From NCBI GenBank assembly GCA_029560455.1, contig JAKQKW010000079.1, positions 1 to 7,262 of the forward strand: a stretch of 7,262 nucleotides of DNA, in the 5' to 3' direction. Below, in pieces: positions 1 through 6,506 of this stretch. The translations under genes and the position numbers were made by a program. The notes beneath the pieces are model-generated. The model was given only the letters and a program-made list of their open reading frames with translations. It was not told where the DNA came from and did not search any database. Position 1 is the stretch's first letter. Every line of letters begins with the position of its first letter. This stretch comes from Candidatus Rifleibacteriota bacterium (GTDB lineage Bacteria > Riflebacteria > Ozemobacteria > Ozemobacterales > Ozemobacteraceae).

Positions 1-7
1 CTCTGAA

Positions 8-586
8 TCAGCTTTCGTGAAACATGAAGTCGATGCAGATCGTTGCCGCAAGGCTGATCAGATTCATTGAAGAGTCAGAGTGAATGTCAACTTCGTAATC
101 GTCAGCAGTTGTCAGCAGTTCTCGGGTAATGCCGCCATAAAGGTGCCTGATGGTGGCGATGCCATTACCGTTATTGTCTCTAAACTGAAACAGCCTGAAT
201 TTCCAGCAGCCTTCAATGCTGCCAAGAGACTGGCCGTTTCCGTCTTCGACACTGACCACAGGGCGAAACAGAGAAAAACAGTGTTTAAAAACGCAAAGTA
301 TCTTGCCGTCGGCGTTATGTACAGTAAAAACAGATTTCAGCAGCGAAGCCGGCTTGGTAATTCGCAGAACTTCGCCACCTTCGACATTTTTCATCAACAG
401 GGTTACCGGCAGAAACGCCTTGTCGAGAAAGGCTCTGGCAAAAACCTGCGACAGCGGCGTCTGCTCTTCGACCATCGCCAGACCACGATCATTTTCAGGG
501 TCGGCAATCAGGTAGTATTCGCCAACGCTGGTTGCACCAACCAGTTCTCTGACGAAATACTTTTTTTTCATCGGTATTGAAGCCAT
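8..586 (-). CDS. Scramblase/LURP-one-related (Tubby C-terminal-like fold) protein
   Basis: A 192-residue protein with no signal peptide, rich in short beta-strand-like segments. From about residue 9 to 190 the pattern fits the phospholipid scramblase/LOR superfamily: an N-terminal strand pair (YFVRELVG, EYYLIAD), a middle part with strands separated by DG/NG turns (NADGKIL, EDGNGQSLG, RDNNGNGIA), and a C-terminal hydrophobic helix (residues about 174-188, LISLAATICIDFMF) that in this fold is buried inside the beta-barrel. The first ATG is chosen because AGGAGA lies six bases upstream; a second Met at residue 6 has no well-placed site. It follows the secreted-protein gene by 15 bases and should share its promoter. 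Bacterial members of this family have no settled function, and lipid scrambling is not established for them. The fold call rests on pattern only and is moderately sure. Confidence 0.72.
   Translation of the reverse strand: MASIPMKKKYFVRELVGATSVGEYYLIADPENDRGLAMVEEQTPLSQVFARAFLDKAFLPVTLLMKNVEGGEVLRITKPASLLKSVFTVHNADGKILCVFKHCFSLFRPVVSVEDGNGQSLGSIEGCWKFRLFQFRDNNGNGIATIRHLYGGITRELLTTADDYEVDIHSDSSMNLISLAATICIDFMFHES
101..120. repeat. Perfect 10-bp tandem duplication inside the scramblase-like gene
   Basis: GTCAGCAGTT occurs twice back to back. It lies in the coding sequence for the ELLTTADD segment near the C-terminus. Because the unit is not a multiple of three, loss or gain of one copy would change the reading frame of the last ~35 residues. 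The present frame, with two copies, gives the family-like C-terminal helix. Confidence 0.9.
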
Positions 587-592
587 GATTTG

Positions 593-598
593 TCTCCT
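593..598 (-). promoter_or_regulatory. Ribosome binding site of the scramblase-like gene
   Basis: AGGAGA on the minus strand, six bases before the ATG at 586. It lies in the 15-base gap after the stop of the upstream gene and fixes the start at the first Met rather than Met6. Confidence 0.75.
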
Positions 599-601
599 GG
601 C

Positions 602-1456
602 TTACCAGATTTTCAGGGTAGTGCTGGCAGACCATTCCAGCGGACCAACACCCATCTGAGTAGCGGCATCGAGCATATCGCCGTAAACATCGGTCGAAAT
701 GGCAGCTTTAATCTGGCTGACTTCAGGAACTTCACCGGCTTTGAGAGCGAGGGCGGCAAAACCCTTGCGCCAGGCATCTTTCTTGGCGGCATCGGCAGTT
801 CCCTGCCAGGCAGCGCGAATCAGATACCAGGTGAGCTGAAAGTCATCGAGAGCCTGACGTTCTTCGTCTTTAAGAGCGGCAAAACCGGCTTTAACCCTTA
901 CCTTAATGGCGTCGATGGTTTTTGCATCAGGCCAGACGGGTTTTTCGGGATTTGCAATAAAAGCCAGATATTCAGAGAGAGCTTCAACTGATTGGTTGGT
1001 CACATTGAATTCAGCCTGATCGACAACCAGCTTGAAGCTGTCGTTTTTGAGTGCCAGAAACTGTTTGGCGGCAGCGTCATCGGTAAGGGCTGCAGCGCTT
1101 TCAAGAAAATCCTTTTCGAGATCCTGGCGGATTTCTTCCTGGTCTTCTTCGCCAAGCTGAGAGAGTGAATCAACCAGTTCAATCACCTGTACAAAATTGT
1201 CGCGGTCTTCTCTGGTCATGGTCGAAACTTCGGCGGTGATAGCGTTCAGAAAAGCTTCTTTCTGAGCAACTGTCATACGTGTTCCGAGCACGAATTCAAG
1301 TATGCGGTTGTGGCAGTCGATTACATAGCCGGTAACAGGCGGTTCACCAGCAACGATAATGTCATCGTTGAGACCGGTGTTAACGTCGGCAGCACCGGCA
1401 AAAGCAGTAAGAAACATGCAGAAAGTAACCAGAAACGCGATAGAAAGCCTCTTCAT
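602..1456 (-). CDS. Exported, mostly helical protein of unknown function
   Basis: A 284-residue protein I do not recognise. It begins with a clear Sec signal peptide (basic KR, hydrophobic core to about residue 20, probable cleavage after AGA near residue 22). There is no lipobox, so it should be a soluble periplasmic or secreted protein. The mature part is acidic and helix-rich (about residues 58-250), with segments such as TREDRDNFVQVIELVDSL and GEEDQEEIRQDLEKDFLE. It holds a single cysteine (residue 48, in VIDCHN). The start is supported by an AAGGGGGA ribosome site (1461-1468) four bases upstream and by a promoter at 1492-1520. The C-terminus ends with ASTTLKIW. It is the first gene of a likely two-gene operon with the scramblase-like gene, so the two may act in the same envelope process; that link is inference from position only. 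Confidence 0.85.
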   Translation of the reverse strand: MKRLSIAFLVTFCMFLTAFAGAADVNTGLNDDIIVAGEPPVTGYVIDCHNRILEFVLGTRMTVAQKEAFLNAITAEVSTMTREDRDNFVQVIELVDSLSQLGEEDQEEIRQDLEKDFLESAAALTDDAAAKQFLALKNDSFKLVVDQAEFNVTNQSVEALSEYLAFIANPEKPVWPDAKTIDAIKVRVKAGFAALKDEERQALDDFQLTWYLIRAAWQGTADAAKKDAWRKGFAALALKAGEVPEVSQIKAAISTDVYGDMLDAATQMGVGPLEWSASTTLKIW

Positions 1457-1491
1457 AACTTCCCCCTTATATGCAAGGTCATAACAGCGCC

Positions 1492-1520
1492 ATGATATAT
1501 ACTAAACCCGTTTTGGTCAA
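1492..1520 (-). promoter_or_regulatory. Sigma70-type promoter for the minus-strand operon
   Basis: On the minus strand TTGACC (plus 1515-1520, five of six consensus bases) is followed after exactly 17 bases by TATCAT (plus 1492-1497, five of six). Transcription would start near 1485, giving a leader of about 28 bases before the ATG at 1456. It lies in the divergent intergenic region (1457-1652). No equally good promoter was found for the plus-strand gene; a GATAAT at 1583-1588 has no matching -35. Confidence 0.7.
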
Positions 1521-1640
1521 CACCCAGCCCAAAACCGGCGAAGCCTCAAGCATTTGCGAAAAAGAGTTGGGTATGGCGGGTTGATAATATGGTATTTTAT
1601 CTCCCGGGCTGACTGCCTGATGCAATTTTCTTTCGATACA

Positions 1641-1646
1641 GAGAGG
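1641..1646 (+). promoter_or_regulatory. Ribosome binding site deciding the start of the HEAT/TPR gene
   Basis: GAGAGG lies six bases before the ATG at 1653. The frame stays open upstream to a TTG at 1554 and includes an ATG at 1620, but neither has a comparable site, and the extra residues (IIWYF..., MQFSF...) do not look like part of the HEAT protein. Confidence 0.7.
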
Positions 1647-1652
1647 TTGAAA

Positions 1653-4550
1653 ATGACGGTTAAATCGCAATTCAAGGTTGATACGCAGATTCAGAAAGAA
1701 ATCGAAGATCTCGTAACCGACTTGAGGTCGACTCTTATTACCAAGCGCCTCAAAGCAGTCAAAGCCCTTGGCAGGCTTAAAACCCCTATTGCTGTCGAAC
1801 CCATCGCCTCCGTGATGAACGACCGCTCACGCGAAGTGCGCTGTGCTGCCATCGAAGCCCTTGGCCTCATCAATCCGGGGAACCTGCCCGACCTGCTTCT
1901 GCCGCTCGTTCGCGACAAGTCAGCCGACGTGCGTCTGCGCGTCGCCCACGCTCTTGGCAGCTGTGACACAAGCGAAGCGACTGAGGGTCTGATGACTCTG
2001 ATGCGTGACCCGCGCGACGAAGTTGCCGGCATGGCAGCCCGCAGTCTGGCCCGCCATCCACGTGCCAGCCTCGCCCTTCTGATCAGGCAGTTTGGCGATA
2101 AATCCTGGAAAATCCGTTCAAGATCAGCCATCGCTGTCGGCAAAATGGGAAAAGGCGCCGCCGAAGCCCTTAAATCAGCTGTTGAAGACAATGATTCGAA
2201 CGTCAGATTCTGGGCAGCCATCTGTCTGGGGCATCTGCGCGACCGCACACACACCAAGGTTCTTCTCGAAAAGTTGCAGGACCGCGATATCGGCGTCAGA
2301 ATCGCCGCCCTGCGCGCCTTAAGGGAAATTGGCGACCCGAATGTCGCAGCCAAACTTTTCGAAGCACTGTCGCAGCCCTCAGAAATAATCAGAGACCTGA
2401 TCTACGAAATTCTCAAAGATTTCGGCACCCATTCGATTCCGTATCTGATGGATTCGTTATCGAGCGAATACTGGATGGGCCGGGCCCTTGCCGCTCAGGC
2501 CCTGACCGACATGGGTAGCGAAGCGGTTTTTCCTCTGGTTTCGGCTCTCGAAAGCCAGGACAAGGAAAGACGCTACTGGGCGATCAAGATTCTCGGCAAA
2601 ATGCACGAAAAGAGCGCCTACCCGGAAATCCGCAAGTTTCTCTCTGACCCCGACCCCGAAATTCGCATGGCAGCACTCGAAGCCATGAGCTTTTACAAAA
2701 ACCCCGACGCGCTGCCAAACATCATCGAACGCTTTCTCGACCCGGCATGGGTCGTGCGCAAGCATGCCTGCAAAGCCATTACCAGCTTCGGCGGCAAAGC
2801 GGTGCCAAGCCTTCTCAAAGCCCTGAATTCGGCTGAAGAAGACGTCAGATACTGGGCCCTGCGCTCGATCGGCGAAATAAGACCAGCAGGCGTCTATACA
2901 CATCTGGTGCGATTGTTTAAAGACCGTTCCTGGACCATCAGAAAAACCACTTCCGATGTACTTGGCAGTTACGGTGAAGAAGCTCTGATGGAACTTTCGG
3001 TGCTCGCTGCCGACACTTCCGACTCTGAAACACGCTACTGGGTTCTTCGCTCTCTTGGCAAGATCAAATCCAGCATGTCGCTGCCACTGCTGTTCAAGGC
3101 TCTGGAAGACGCTTCCGAGTCGATTCGCGATGCGGCACAAAAGGCGCTTGCCAATTATGGCGCAGAAATCATCGATGATCTGTTTGCCCTCTTTAAAAGC
3201 GAAAAACGCAGCCTGCTCGAAAGCGTCTGCAGTACTTTTCAGCGCATGCAGCCAGAACTGATCGTACCGCGCCTGCTCAGAAACCTCGGCAAATTTGACG
3301 AACATGTAAATTACTGGGTCCGCCGCACGCTACTCGGGTTCAAGAACGAGGCAAGACCTCAGATAATTCAGCTGCTGCAGAGCAAATCTGAAGAAATCAG
3401 GCGCCAGGCAATTCTCTGCCTCGGTCAGATCGGTTCTTCAGACGACAGTGCCGCCGTACAGCCGCACCTCAAAGATGAATACTGGCCGGCCCGCATCGCT
3501 GCAGCCGAGACACTTGGCATTCTTGGCGACAATTCATCGGTAAGCGCTCTTACCGAAGCACTTGAAGACGATGACGAAGATCTAGCGATGGCCGCCATTG
3601 TTTCACTGGGGCGAATCGGTGATGATCGTGCGGTTCCGGGGCTTATTTCGACGCTGCAGCGCGAATCATGGTCACTCAAGTTTCAGGCGATCAGAATCCT
3701 TGGCGAAATGCGCGTCAACCGTGCTTTTATCGACCTTATCAAACTGCTCGACGAAGACAATCTCGATCTTAAGAATCACATTATCAAGGCTCTGGCACGC
3801 ACCAATCACCCACGCTGCTATGAAGAGCTCAAAAAGCGCTTTGACCGCGAAAAGGAAAGCGATACGCGCCTGGCATATATCGAAGCCCTTGCCGAACTCG
3901 GCAACCCCGAAATCGTGCCCGAATTCATCAGAATGGCACAGCCGGAAACCGCCTGGGACGAACGCCGCGTCGCGATCAGAGCTCTCGGAACCCTGCGTGC
4001 CGCCACGGCCAGAACCGTTCTAATTCAGGCTCTGAAAGACAAAGACCCGATTATCAGCCGCGACGCACTTGCAGCGCTCGAGTCGATACTGCCCCCGGAA
4101 GAATTCATCAAAACCGAAAAGGCCATTGCCAACGCCCGCAAGCAGCAGGAACTCTTCCAGAAGGCATTCAATGAAGGCATGAAGCAGATGCGCCAGGGAG
4201 CGATGCGCGAAGCTGAAAAGTTTCTTAAAGAAGCGGTCAAAATCAACCCGAGGGCGGCCTATGTATATTCGGCCCTCGGCAACCTCTACTACAAAACCGG
4301 TAAGCTCATCGACGCCACCAAGGCCTACGTGATGGCAACCGGTATCAGCCCCGAAGATATCACGCTCAAGTTGAACCTCGGCATGGTTTATTACCGCCGC
4401 CGCGCCTACCGCGAAGCGGCGCAGGTTTTTGCAAAGGTTGCCAAGGCCGCCGGGCCAAAAAGCCAGCAGGGAATCTACGCCGCGAAAATGCTCAACCGCA
4501 TCAAGATTGAAGCACAGCAGAACCCGCAACTGCCAACTCAGGGAACATGA
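1653..4550 (+). CDS. Large HEAT-repeat (PBS-lyase-like) protein with C-terminal TPRs
   Basis: A 965-residue protein with no signal peptide or membrane segment, so probably a cytoplasmic scaffold. Residues about 20-812 are a nearly unbroken run of ~31-residue HEAT repeats of the type with R-x-x-A-x-x-x-L-G-x-I/M (VRYWALRSIGEI, RYWVLRSLGKI, IRRQAILCLGQIG). They include regularly spaced Trp residues: pairs 35-36 apart at 152/187, 274/309, 366/401 and 427/463. A charged helical linker (about 815-840) leads to three TPR units (about 840-866, 868-900, 902-934) with typical KINPRAAYVYSALGNLYYKTG and LGMVYYRRRAYREAAQVF signatures. Such proteins bind partners through a curved superhelix; no catalytic domain is visible. 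The gene overlaps the next one by four bases (ATGA), which points to coupled translation. The target is unknown. HEAT families of this type also include phycobilin lyases, but nothing here suggests that role. Confidence 0.9.
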   Translation: MTVKSQFKVDTQIQKEIEDLVTDLRSTLITKRLKAVKALGRLKTPIAVEPIASVMNDRSREVRCAAIEALGLINPGNLPDLLLPLVRDKSADVRLRVAHALGSCDTSEATEGLMTLMRDPRDEVAGMAARSLARHPRASLALLIRQFGDKSWKIRSRSAIAVGKMGKGAAEALKSAVEDNDSNVRFWAAICLGHLRDRTHTKVLLEKLQDRDIGVRIAALRALREIGDPNVAAKLFEALSQPSEIIRDLIYEILKDFGTHSIPYLMDSLSSEYWMGRALAAQALTDMGSEAVFPLVSALESQDKERRYWAIKILGKMHEKSAYPEIRKFLSDPDPEIRMAALEAMSFYKNPDALPNIIERFLDPAWVVRKHACKAITSFGGKAVPSLLKALNSAEEDVRYWALRSIGEIRPAGVYTHLVRLFKDRSWTIRKTTSDVLGSYGEEALMELSVLAADTSDSETRYWVLRSLGKIKSSMSLPLLFKALEDASESIRDAAQKALANYGAEIIDDLFALFKSEKRSLLESVCSTFQRMQPELIVPRLLRNLGKFDEHVNYWVRRTLLGFKNEARPQIIQLLQSKSEEIRRQAILCLGQIGSSDDSAAVQPHLKDEYWPARIAAAETLGILGDNSSVSALTEALEDDDEDLAMAAIVSLGRIGDDRAVPGLISTLQRESWSLKFQAIRILGEMRVNRAFIDLIKLLDEDNLDLKNHIIKALARTNHPRCYEELKKRFDREKESDTRLAYIEALAELGNPEIVPEFIRMAQPETAWDERRVAIRALGTLRAATARTVLIQALKDKDPIISRDALAALESILPPEEFIKTEKAIANARKQQELFQKAFNEGMKQMRQGAMREAEKFLKEAVKINPRAAYVYSALGNLYYKTGKLIDATKAYVMATGISPEDITLKLNLGMVYYRRRAYREAAQVFAKVAKAAGPKSQQGIYAAKMLNRIKIEAQQNPQLPTQGT

Positions 4551-5362
4551 AAAAAGCACTGATTCTTCTGGCAGTCCTGTTTTTTGCAGGTCTGCCGCCT
4601 GCTGCAGCGATCAGCCGCTGCCCGGGCTGTTCATTTCTGGTGAACAGCGACACGGTAGAGTGCCCGAAATGTCTCAAACTGCTGCGCTGGCCATTTGTGC
4701 CAGAAAGAAGTCGCAGAGGCCGGGTCATTGTCAGAACCGGTAATGATGCCTTCATTCGCCACCCACACGCCAACAATCGCTCATGGCGCGACAACCGCAA
4801 TGCCGGCGGTGACCTTACAGGCGAAATTGGAGTCTGGGGCGGGCCAACTACCCTGCGTTATCTTCTCAGATTTGAAGTGGCAGAAGCGTTTACCCTCGCC
4901 GGTGTCAATCTCGCAGACTTTGAGCTCAAACGCGTTTATCTGAAGATCACAAGCGACAAAAACCATGGCCCGGCAGAAATGCCGGTGGTGATTTACCCTC
5001 TGACGCGCCCTTTCCAGGAAGGCTCAGACAAATTCAGAACCAGAGACAAAAACCATCGTGGCTGTGATTGGCATTATTCAGCCCAGTTTCTGACCTGGCA
5101 TAACGAGGGCGGCGATTTTGACCATAAAGTCAGCTGCCGCGGCGTCATCAAAGGCGGCGGCAATGTCTCATATATCGAAATCAGCGACATTTTCAGGGCC
5201 TGCTGGCAGAATATGAAACGCAGCAGCGGCTGGCAGGACTTCGGCATGATAATAATGGCCGACCCGCAGAAAGAAATCGCCCCGGGCTTCGTCACGATTT
5301 TCAGCCTCGAAAGCCGCGCCCAAGGTTCAATCGTGCGTTCCCCCGAACTCTACTTCGAGTGA
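4547..5362 (+). CDS. Exported zinc-ribbon and DNRLRE-like domain protein
   Basis: A 271-residue protein with a Sec signal peptide (MKKALILL..., probable cleavage after PPAAA near residue 21). Directly after it is a four-cysteine zinc ribbon, CPGC at 25-28 and CPKC at 39-42, ten residues apart. Residues about 58-270 resemble the DNRLRE/CBM96-like beta-sandwich found in many secreted proteins: GNDAFIR near the start, then NAGG...IGVWG...LRYLLRFEV, then the strand-like FELKRVYLKI, and a C-terminal PELYFE. Members of that group bind or display on surfaces, often next to carbohydrate-active domains; no enzyme motif is seen here. The ATG overlaps the stop of the HEAT/TPR gene (ATGA), and the only Shine-Dalgarno-like bases (GGGA) lie two bases from the ATG, which favours translational coupling. 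A zinc ribbon outside the cytoplasm is unusual. The domain call is moderately sure; the function is unknown. Confidence 0.82.
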   Translation: MKKALILLAVLFFAGLPPAAAISRCPGCSFLVNSDTVECPKCLKLLRWPFVPERSRRGRVIVRTGNDAFIRHPHANNRSWRDNRNAGGDLTGEIGVWGGPTTLRYLLRFEVAEAFTLAGVNLADFELKRVYLKITSDKNHGPAEMPVVIYPLTRPFQEGSDKFRTRDKNHRGCDWHYSAQFLTWHNEGGDFDHKVSCRGVIKGGGNVSYIEISDIFRACWQNMKRSSGWQDFGMIIMADPQKEIAPGFVTIFSLESRAQGSIVRSPELYFE

Positions 5363-5371
5363 CTGCAGAAA

Positions 5372-5923
5372 TCAGCGATGCCTGTCAGCATCTTCGAGAA
5401 CGCGCACTGGCGACAAAATCTCGTCAAAACCGACATTATCGTCATCAGCACTCCCCTCTTCAGGCGCAGGAACGAAATACAGCCTGAATCCGTAATAAAA
5501 AGTCTTGAGCTGATATTTCCGACAAAGCTGCTCAACTACAGACTGTAATGAACAATTTCTGAAAACCATATCGCCTTCAACCCTGATTTTTTTTGAAGCA
5601 TGAAACCTCAGTTTCTGCCAGTGAAAACTATCCATCAGTGTTTTTAAGTCCATGCGTGCATCTATCACTTTGACCCTCAGTTGAACCTCTTCTTTAAAAC
5701 AATCCATGCCCGCACGAAAAAGGATGTCACCGGACCTCTGCCCGGCAAGTTTTTCAAGCAGTTCCAGCTGTTTATCGGTCGGCAGGTCTAAAAAACCTTC
5801 GTTCTTTACCCAGCTGTCGAGAGACTGACCGGAACTGTCTTCGCCCAGGACAGATACGGGAAACCAACATATAAGTGCGCACAAAACAAGCGGCAGGCAG
5901 AAAAACCGTAACATTTTTTCCAT
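5372..5923 (-). CDS. Small exported protein with one STN-like (secretin/TonB N-terminal) domain
   Basis: A 183-residue protein starting at MEKMLRFFCL. The frame runs on to 5977, but AAGGAGGGA (5931-5939) seven bases before the ATG at 5923 decides the start and puts the signal peptide at the N-terminus (hydrophobic to about residue 25, probable cleavage after SVLG). After a short helical segment (35-75), residues about 80-152 show a beta-alpha-beta-beta-alpha-beta order: VQLRVKVIDARM, LKTLMDSFHW, LRFHASKK, IRVEGDMVFRNC, SLQSVVEQLCRKYQLK, TFYYGFRLYFVP. This matches the STN domain of secretins and TonB-dependent receptors, including the V-G...L.N.SL..V...L...YGL-type core. No secretin pore or receptor barrel follows; the tail is acidic (EEGSADDD). 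It could be a stand-alone adaptor for a secretion complex. The fold call is by eye only. It converges with the previous gene, with nine bases between stops. Confidence 0.75.
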   Translation of the reverse strand: MEKMLRFFCLPLVLCALICWFPVSVLGEDSSGQSLDSWVKNEGFLDLPTDKQLELLEKLAGQRSGDILFRAGMDCFKEEVQLRVKVIDARMDLKTLMDSFHWQKLRFHASKKIRVEGDMVFRNCSLQSVVEQLCRKYQLKTFYYGFRLYFVPAPEEGSADDDNVGFDEILSPVRVLEDADRHR

Positions 5924-5985
5924 GATGAAGTCCCTCCTTGAAATTGCTCCTGCCTCTTTCTTAACCTTTCTATGCAACGTAATCT

Positions 5986-6005
5986 TGTCAATTCTGTAAC
6001 AGAAT
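5986..6005 (-). promoter_or_regulatory. Palindrome overlapping a -35-like box upstream of the STN-like gene
   Basis: ATTCTGTAACAGAAT (5991-6005) is a perfect inverted repeat with 7-base arms around one central base. On the minus strand it runs by one base into TTGACA (plus 5986-5991), a perfect -35 sequence 62 bases before the ATG at 5923. No good -10 lies 16-18 bases further on (the nearest is a TAGAAA at only 13 bases), so the promoter is uncertain. The position suits an operator for a dimeric regulator. No regulator gene is in the window. Confidence 0.5.
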
Positions 6006-6010
6006 CGTAA

Positions 6011-6262
6011 TATTCAGCGTTTCGCGATCGCCCGAAATTTGTATCACCGGATGGCTATCTGCTGGGAACCTTGATGCGGAACATGCCATTCGCGGCGGCC
6101 AACGCTGTTCATGCCATTTTGTTCAGTATCTGGCATGTTCACATGAATGGACTCAGTTCTCATACCAACCTGTGGTGGCGCCGTGTTTGCCTGAGGCATC
6201 TCCGTCGGTCGAGTTTATCCGGCCTGAGAACAGCAAACCACCATCGGCATCTATTTTCATAA
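6011..6262 (+). pseudogene. Truncated remnant resembling a CPBP-family intramembrane protease
   Basis: An open frame between stops (TAA at 6008 and TAA at 6260) with no credible ATG and ribosome site. Its part at 6050-6136 reads DGYLLGTLM...HAILFSIWHV. In CPBP (CAAX/bacteriocin-processing) proteases the EExxxR motif is followed by GxLxxxL and, about 28 residues after the Gly, by an FxxxH motif; here GYLLGTL and FSIWH are 28 residues apart from Gly to His. The EExxxR part is missing in this frame (SPD precedes the Gly), but the frame one base away reads PEICITG at 6031-6051, like a decayed copy of it. The ~100 N-terminal residues of the family are absent because the upstream DNA is the promoter region of the STN-like gene. 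The part after FSIWH (rich in His, Arg and Ser) has no third CPBP motif. Short similarity judged by eye, so only moderately sure. Confidence 0.4.
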
Positions 6263-6264
6263 GC

Positions 6265-6494
6265 ATGGCACGCTGGCACTGATCTGTTTAAAGGCCATAT
6301 TTTCGGTCGATGAGCCGATTTCAGGTTTTGGCATCGACTCGTTTACCGTTGTTGAGCTGATTCTCAGAATCGAGAAGGTTTTTTCAATAAGACTGCAAAA
6401 GATGGTATTCTTCAAACCGGGGCTTACGATCAAAGGTCTCGCAGAAATTGTGGAAAAAGAAATGCTCAAAGCTTCTCAGAACCGCGAAGGGTAA
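6265..6494 (+). pseudogene. Acyl carrier protein, apparently frameshifted near its start
   Basis: The frame ending at TAA 6492-6494 is open back to a TGA at 6225 and contains a clear carrier-protein core: GFGIDSFTVVELILRIEKVF, with the phosphopantetheine-accepting Ser encoded at 6339-6341, followed by LTIKGLAEIVEKEM as the last helix. It aligns with ACP helices II to III, including the conserved VEL and the E..F after the Ser; DSF replaces the usual DSL. No ATG, GTG or TTG lies upstream of the core in this frame. An ATG at 6265, two bases after the CPBP remnant's stop, is in the neighbouring frame and reaches TGA after MARWH. One extra base near 6275 would join it to ALICLKAIF and give a normal ~76-residue ACP. 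No Shine-Dalgarno sequence precedes that ATG. So this is either a recent pseudogene or a sequence error in a real gene. The stop lies 12 bases before the Lgt-like gene. Confidence 0.6.
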
Positions 6495-6506
6495 GGTCAG
6501 AAACCC

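Noticed and set aside
80..580. Plus-strand open frame opposite the scramblase-like gene
   Set aside because: No ribosome site and no recognisable motifs. The minus-strand gene has a good ribosome site, operon context and family-like sequence.
1554..1600. Plus-strand promoter for the HEAT gene using GATAAT (1583-1588) or TTGATA (1581-1586)
   Set aside because: No partner hexamer lies at 16-18 bases spacing for either element.
1554..1652. N-terminal extension of the HEAT/TPR protein from a TTG at 1554 or ATG at 1620
   Set aside because: No ribosome site at either start. GAGAGG six bases before the ATG at 1653 fits much better, and the extra residues do not match HEAT sequence.
2457..3305. Long antisense open frame of about 282 codons inside the HEAT gene
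   Set aside because: It lies wholly opposite a well-supported repeat-protein gene. Its composition is what the reverse complement of that gene gives, and no family features are visible.
5377..5392. Possible terminator hairpin GATGC-ctgtca-GCATC between the converging genes
   Set aside because: The stem is only five base pairs, there is no T-tract on either side, and it lies inside the end of the STN-like gene.
6257..6469. Minus-strand open frame of 70 codons across the ACP region
   Set aside because: The plus strand encodes a recognisable carrier-protein core here, and the antisense translation has no family pattern.
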